Shown piece by piece: positions 60,313-64,000 of a DNA stretch of 64,000 nt. The stretch is taken from contig JAFWEJ010000015.1 of the NCBI GenBank assembly GCA_017512985.1, positions 1-64,000 of the forward strand, written 5' to 3'. Position numbers and translations under genes: made by a program. Position 1 is the first letter of the stretch. Every line of letters starts with the position of its first letter. This DNA is from Clostridia bacterium (GTDB lineage: Bacteria; Bacillota; Clostridia; Christensenellales; Aristaeellaceae). Under the pieces are notes generated by a model. It worked only from the letters and a program-made list of their open reading frames with translations, did no database searches and had not been told where the DNA came from.

Positions 60313-61127
60313 TGATCCAGACAGAAAACACGCTTTTCACCATTGCGGTGATCGGGTATTTTATCCTGACTGCCCTCAACTTTGCTTTTGTAATCCTGAA
60401 AAAGGAGCCGCTCGCGAAAGCGGCATTCCGCCTGCAGGCAGGCATCTTTATCCTGCATACGGCGGCGCTGGTTCTGCGCGGGATCGGAACCGGACACTGG
60501 CCGATGACGAACCAGTATGAGTTTTCCACCAGCTTTGCGTGGGCGCTTTGCCTTGTGAGCCTGATCTTTATCCGGAAATACCGGTTTCCTGTGCTGGGCG
60601 CGTTTTCTTCTCCCCTGATCCTTCTGATGATCGGATACGCGGCGATGCAGAACCGGGAAGTCCGGGAACTGATGCCCTCCCTGCGCTCAAGCTGGCTTGC
60701 GTTTCACGTTTCCACGGCGATCATCGCTTACGGGGCATTCGGCGTAACCTGCGTCATTTCGCTGATCTTCCTTTTCCGCGGAAGGATGAAGGAAGAAGGC
60801 TTCTGGGGACAGCATATACCGGACACGGAGAAACTGGATATGATCAGTTACCGCAGCGCCTGCCTCGGAATGCTGTTCCTGACGCTGACAATCCTGACCG
60901 GAGCTATCTGGGCGGAACAGGCGTGGGGCAGTTACTGGTCCTGGGATCCAAAGGAGACATGGTCCCTGGTGACCTGGATCATCTATGCGGTCTATCTTCA
61001 TCTGCGTATCCGCAGGGGCTGGAAAGGGAAGGGCGCAGCCTGGTTTGCCGTGATCGGTTTTGTTTGTGTGATTTTTACCTATATCGGTGTGAACACGTTT
61101 CTTCCGGGAGTTCACAGTTACGCGTAA
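60312..61127 (+). CDS. ccsA: Cytochrome c biogenesis protein CcsA/ResC
   Basis: The heme-handling half of system II, 271 residues with about eight TM helices. The WWD heme-binding domain reads WGSYWSWDPKETWSLVTW, and conserved His residues lie at FILHTAALVLRG, LAFHVSTAIIAYG and at the C-terminus (GVHSYA). It exports heme and attaches it to CXXCH (and here presumably CXXCK) sites. AGGAGGGGAC precedes its ATG, which overlaps the resB stop. Confidence 0.94.
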   Translation: MIQTENTLFTIAVIGYFILTALNFAFVILKKEPLAKAAFRLQAGIFILHTAALVLRGIGTGHWPMTNQYEFSTSFAWALCLVSLIFIRKYRFPVLGAFSSPLILLMIGYAAMQNREVRELMPSLRSSWLAFHVSTAIIAYGAFGVTCVISLIFLFRGRMKEEGFWGQHIPDTEKLDMISYRSACLGMLFLTLTILTGAIWAEQAWGSYWSWDPKETWSLVTWIIYAVYLHLRIRRGWKGKGAAWFAVIGFVCVIFTYIGVNTFLPGVHSYA

Positions 61128-61196
61128 GGAACCATTCGGGATTTGTCCTTTTCACCTCCGGTTTCAGCTGACATGACAAAGAAAGGAAACTGACCT

Positions 61197-62243
61197 ATGG
61201 GTTTTCAGACGTTTGAGATCACCGCGTCCACACCGGGGATCCGGTTGATGGGAAGGATGGATTATTCACAGAAACCTCTGGCACTGGACTGGACCGGCAG
61301 CGGCATGGAATTCCGCTTCCGGGGCTCGGACGCCTGGGCAAAGCTGGAGGCGCCGGCCGCCTCACCCATCATGTGGATGATCGTCCTGGCGGACGGGCAG
61401 CCGATTACCCGTTTCCCGGTGGAGCCGGGGATCCGGATGTATCCGCTGCTGCTGGGACTGGAGGCGGAACAGGAGCGGACCGTGACCCTGATGAAGGAGA
61501 CCCAGTGCATGCCGGAAGAGCCGGAAGCGACGGTGCTGCTCCACAGCCTGCGGATTGACGGGGAACTGACAGAACTGCCGGCGAGAGACCTGAAGATCGA
61601 GTTTATCGGAGACAGCCTGACCAGCGGTGAAGGCGCGCTGGCGGCAAAAGGCAACATGGAATGGGTCGCGCCGTGGTTCACGGCCCGGGGGAATTATTCC
61701 TGGTACGCCTGCGACGCACTGAACGCGGAACGGAGCATCCTCTCCCAGAGCGGCTGGGGCGTATGCTGGGACTACCAGCACACGGAAAAGAACAACCTGA
61801 CAGACGCCTATGAATATACTGCCGGCGTGCTGCACGGGCCGGAAGCGGAAGCAAGGGGATGCCGGAAACCCTGGGATTTCAGCAGATGGCAGCCGGACAT
61901 CGTCTGTATCCGCCTGACGACGAACGACAACAACGGGATGAATGAGCGGAATTCCTTTGAGGCGGACAGGGAGGCTCTGATCCGGGGATGCATGAACCTG
62001 ATGCGCATGGTGAGGAAACACAACCCGGAGGCGAAGATTGTCTGGATCCTGCCGGGCAGCGACTGCCGGCCGGAACTGGCCGCGGAGGCGGTAAAGAGGA
62101 TACAGGGTGAGCTGGAGGACGTATATGCTTTCACCCTGCCGGATTACGGGCCGGAGGAAACAGGCGCAAGGTGGCACCCGAACGCGGAGTATAACCGCAG
62201 GGCAGGGCTATTGCTTGCACAGTTCCTGCGCAGGCTCCAATGA
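61197..62243 (+). CDS. SGNH/GDSL hydrolase, CE2 acetyl-esterase-like
   Basis: 348 residues: N-terminal beta-sandwich (about 1-130) and C-terminal SGNH hydrolase, the layout of carbohydrate esterase family 2 acetylxylan/mannan esterases. Catalytic parts: Ser in EFIGDSLTSGEG, Gly in QSGWG, Asn in RLTTNDNN and His in ARWHPNAEY. There is no signal peptide, so it would act on imported acetylated oligosaccharides. AAAGGAAAC upstream. It lies after the ccsA gene, but its function is unrelated and it need not be in the same operon. Confidence 0.85.
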   Translation: MGFQTFEITASTPGIRLMGRMDYSQKPLALDWTGSGMEFRFRGSDAWAKLEAPAASPIMWMIVLADGQPITRFPVEPGIRMYPLLLGLEAEQERTVTLMKETQCMPEEPEATVLLHSLRIDGELTELPARDLKIEFIGDSLTSGEGALAAKGNMEWVAPWFTARGNYSWYACDALNAERSILSQSGWGVCWDYQHTEKNNLTDAYEYTAGVLHGPEAEARGCRKPWDFSRWQPDIVCIRLTTNDNNGMNERNSFEADREALIRGCMNLMRMVRKHNPEAKIVWILPGSDCRPELAAEAVKRIQGELEDVYAFTLPDYGPEETGARWHPNAEYNRRAGLLLAQFLRRLQ

Positions 62244-62301
62244 GCAATGATTGTTGAACAATCCATGAATGCCCGGGTTTTGGTTTTTTGATGTTCCTTC
62301 A

Positions 62302-62330
62302 TTGACTGAGCAATGACAGAAACCTATAAT
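62302..62330 (+). promoter_or_regulatory. Promoter of the 2-oxoacid:ferredoxin oxidoreductase operon
   Basis: TTGACT (62302-62307), a 17-base spacer and TATAAT (62325-62330), 33 bases before the ferredoxin-subunit start. Confidence 0.7.
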
Positions 62331-62362
62331 AGTTCTAATCATTTTGTAAGGAGGCGGAAGCC

Positions 62363-62566
62363 ATGGCCAAACTGACCATTGACCGCGAGACCTGCAAGGG
62401 CTGCGGCCTGTGCGCCGAGGTTTGTCCCAAACATCTGCTTGCGCTGAGCAAGGAGATCAACACCAAGGGTTATCATCCCATCGGGATCACGGATCAGGAA
62501 GCCTGCATCGGCTGCGCGTTCTGCGCGCGGATGTGCCCCGACGCCGTGATCAAGGTGGAGAAATAA
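62363..62566 (+). CDS. 2-oxoacid:ferredoxin oxidoreductase, ferredoxin-like (delta) subunit
   Basis: 67 residues with two 4Fe-4S motifs, CKGCGLCAEVCPKH and CIGCAFCARMCPDA, which accept electrons from the oxidoreductase core. Its order (delta, alpha, beta) matches VOR/KOR operons. GGAGG precedes the ATG. The reduced ferredoxin formed would feed Rnf. Confidence 0.92.
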   Translation: MAKLTIDRETCKGCGLCAEVCPKHLLALSKEINTKGYHPIGITDQEACIGCAFCARMCPDAVIKVEK

Positions 62567-62582
62567 AGGAGGAAGCGAATCC

Positions 62583-63659
62583 ATGGGTGAAAAAATGCTC
62601 ATGAAGGGGAATGAAGCGATCGCCGAAGCCGCTATCCAGGCAGGATGCCGCTTCTTCTTCGGTTATCCCATTACCCCCCAGAACCAGATTCCGGAATACA
62701 TGTCCAAGCGGCTGCCGAAGATTGAGGGCGGCTGTTTCCTGCAGGCGGAGAGCGAAGTTGCCGCGATCAACATGGTCTACGGCGCGGCCGGCGCCGGCGC
62801 GCGGGTTATGACCTCTTCCTCCAGCCCGGGAATCTCCCTGAAGCAGGAAGGCATCAGCTATATCGTGGGCGCGGAACTGCCCTGCGTGATCGTGAACATG
62901 GTGCGCGGCGGTCCCGGACTCGGATCCATCCAGCCCGCCCAGAGCGACTATTACCAGTCCACCCGCGGCGGCGGACACGGCGACTACCGGATGCTGGTAC
63001 TGGCTCCCTCTTCCGTGCAGGAAGCGGTGGAACTGACGCAGGAAGCGTTCGACCTGGCCGACAAGTACCGCAACCCCGTGCTGATCATGGGCGACGGCCT
63101 CATCGGCCAGATGATGGAGCCCGTGGAGATGCCGGAGCGCAAAGAGAAGGCTGAGCTGCCTGAGAAGACCTGGGCGGCGACCGGCTGGAAGCCGGGCTGC
63201 GGCCGCGACCGGGCGATTATCAATTCCCTGTATATCGATCCTGCCGTGCTGGAGAAGCACGTGAACAAACTGTACGCGAAGTACGCCGTGATGGAAGAGA
63301 CCGAGTGCCGCTGGCAGGAAGAGATGACCGAGGACGCGGACTATGTGATCGTGGCCTACGGCACCACCGCGCGCATTGCCCGCAGCGCCATGCGCAAGCT
63401 GCGCGACGAAGGCATCAAAGCCGGCCTGATCCGGCCCATCACCCTGTGGCCGTTCCCCGCGGCGCCGATCGCGAAAGCTGCGGAACACGCGAAAGCCTTC
63501 CTGACCGTGGAAATGAGCATGGGCCAGATGGTGGACGACGTGAAACTGGCTGTGGAAGGAAAGAAGCCCGTGCACTTCTTCGGCCGCACCGGCGGTATCG
63601 TTCCGACGGTCCGTGAGATCATTACCCAGGTGGAAGAACTTGCGAAAGGGGGCAAATAA
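62583..63659 (+). CDS. vorB: 2-oxoacid:ferredoxin oxidoreductase alpha subunit (VorB/KorA)
   Basis: 358 residues, the pyrimidine-binding and domain II half of the enzyme that oxidatively decarboxylates branched-chain 2-oxoacids or 2-oxoglutarate to acyl-CoA. Family pattern [63 protein letters not shown], and a VorB-style [17 protein letters not shown] upstream. Branched-chain versus 2-oxoglutarate specificity is unresolved; the VorB resemblance is slightly stronger. Confidence 0.9.
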   Translation: MGEKMLMKGNEAIAEAAIQAGCRFFFGYPITPQNQIPEYMSKRLPKIEGGCFLQAESEVAAINMVYGAAGAGARVMTSSSSPGISLKQEGISYIVGAELPCVIVNMVRGGPGLGSIQPAQSDYYQSTRGGGHGDYRMLVLAPSSVQEAVELTQEAFDLADKYRNPVLIMGDGLIGQMMEPVEMPERKEKAELPEKTWAATGWKPGCGRDRAIINSLYIDPAVLEKHVNKLYAKYAVMEETECRWQEEMTEDADYVIVAYGTTARIARSAMRKLRDEGIKAGLIRPITLWPFPAAPIAKAAEHAKAFLTVEMSMGQMVDDVKLAVEGKKPVHFFGRTGGIVPTVREIITQVEELAKGGK

Positions 63660-63661
63660 GC

Positions 63662-64000
63662 ATGGCTGTGGTATATGAAAAGACAAAGCTGCTGACCGAA
63701 AAGCCGCTGCATTACTGCCCCGGCTGCACCCACGGCATCATTCACCGCCTGGTGGCGGAAGCCATCGACGAACTGGGCATCCAGGAAAAGACGATCGGTA
63801 TCGCGCCGGTCGGCTGCGCCGTGTTTGCCTACGACTATTTCAACGTTGACATGATGGAAGCGGCGCACGGACGCGCCCCGGCTGTGGCCACCGGCTGCAA
63901 GCGGGTGAACCCGAACAACATCGTTTTCACCTACCAGGGCGACGGCGACCTGGCTTCCATCGGCGCGGCGGAGATCACCCATGCGGCGACCCGCGGCGAG
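63662..64000 (+). CDS. 2-oxoacid:ferredoxin oxidoreductase beta subunit, partial (cut by window end)
   Basis: The first 113 codons of the thiamine-pyrophosphate-binding subunit. [43 protein letters not shown] and the TPP motif [13 protein letters not shown] are visible. It begins 2 bases after the alpha-subunit stop and runs off the window end. It completes the active site with the alpha subunit. Confidence 0.92.
   Translation, partial: MAVVYEKTKLLTEKPLHYCPGCTHGIIHRLVAEAIDELGIQEKTIGIAPVGCAVFAYDYFNVDMMEAAHGRAPAVATGCKRVNPNNIVFTYQGDGDLASIGAAEITHAATRGE

Overview
The window looks like chromosomal DNA of a low-oxygen Bacillota (class Clostridia). Supporting signs are strong GGAGG ribosome sites, TTG/GTG starts, T-box and TPP riboswitches, ECF vitamin transport, Rnf, GerMN and DUF3048 proteins, and system II cytochrome c maturation. 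Codon use is GC-rich for the class. A gut or rumen Christensenellales/Aristaeella-like organism is my best guess; that is inference.

Layout: 1-180 holds the 5' half of a tRNA-Arg(CCU) gene whose 3' half is missing. 0.3-7.9 kb carries metabolic genes (ROK kinase, polyphosphate kinase, mannonate dehydratase) and a C-terminally short MocR regulator divergent from an ECF vitamin S component. 8.0-12.1 kb is a minus-strand shikimate operon (aroC, an aroE-aroK fusion, aroQ, aroA). 12.3-16.8 kb has a glycosyltransferase, a VanZ-VOC fusion, a zinc phospholipase-like protein and a VanY-type carboxypeptidase. 16.8-25.8 kb is a sugar sensing and uptake block: a lipoprotein binding protein with its histidine kinase and AraC-type regulator, then a CUT2 ABC transporter. 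25.8-28.5 kb has a LacI regulator and a TPP-riboswitch-controlled thiT. 28.6-30.5 kb is a T-box-controlled sodium/solute symporter. 30.6-50.8 kb is mostly envelope biology: tandem DUF3048 proteins, an OmpR-type two-component pair with a GerMN lipoprotein, HtrA, an LRR protein, CapA, a polysaccharide deacetylase, a diguanylate cyclase, and two copies of a NAGPA-domain protein plus Lgt-like membrane protein module.

The standout region is 50.7-61.1 kb. A complete rnf operon (rnfC, a fused rnfD-rnfG, rnfE, rnfA, rnfB) is followed by a protein of about 1,022 residues. It joins a membrane anchor, four FMN-binding-type domains, a pentaheme NrfA-type nitrite reductase module (first heme CXXCK, catalytic Arg, Tyr and His visible) and a fifth FMN-type domain. 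ResB and CcsA, the heme-attachment machinery, come next. Together they suggest a quinone-independent route: ferredoxin/NADH to Rnf, through covalently bound flavins outside the membrane, to an ammonia-forming cytochrome. The window ends in a 2-oxoacid:ferredoxin oxidoreductase operon, which would make the reduced ferredoxin that Rnf uses; its last visible gene is cut by the window edge.
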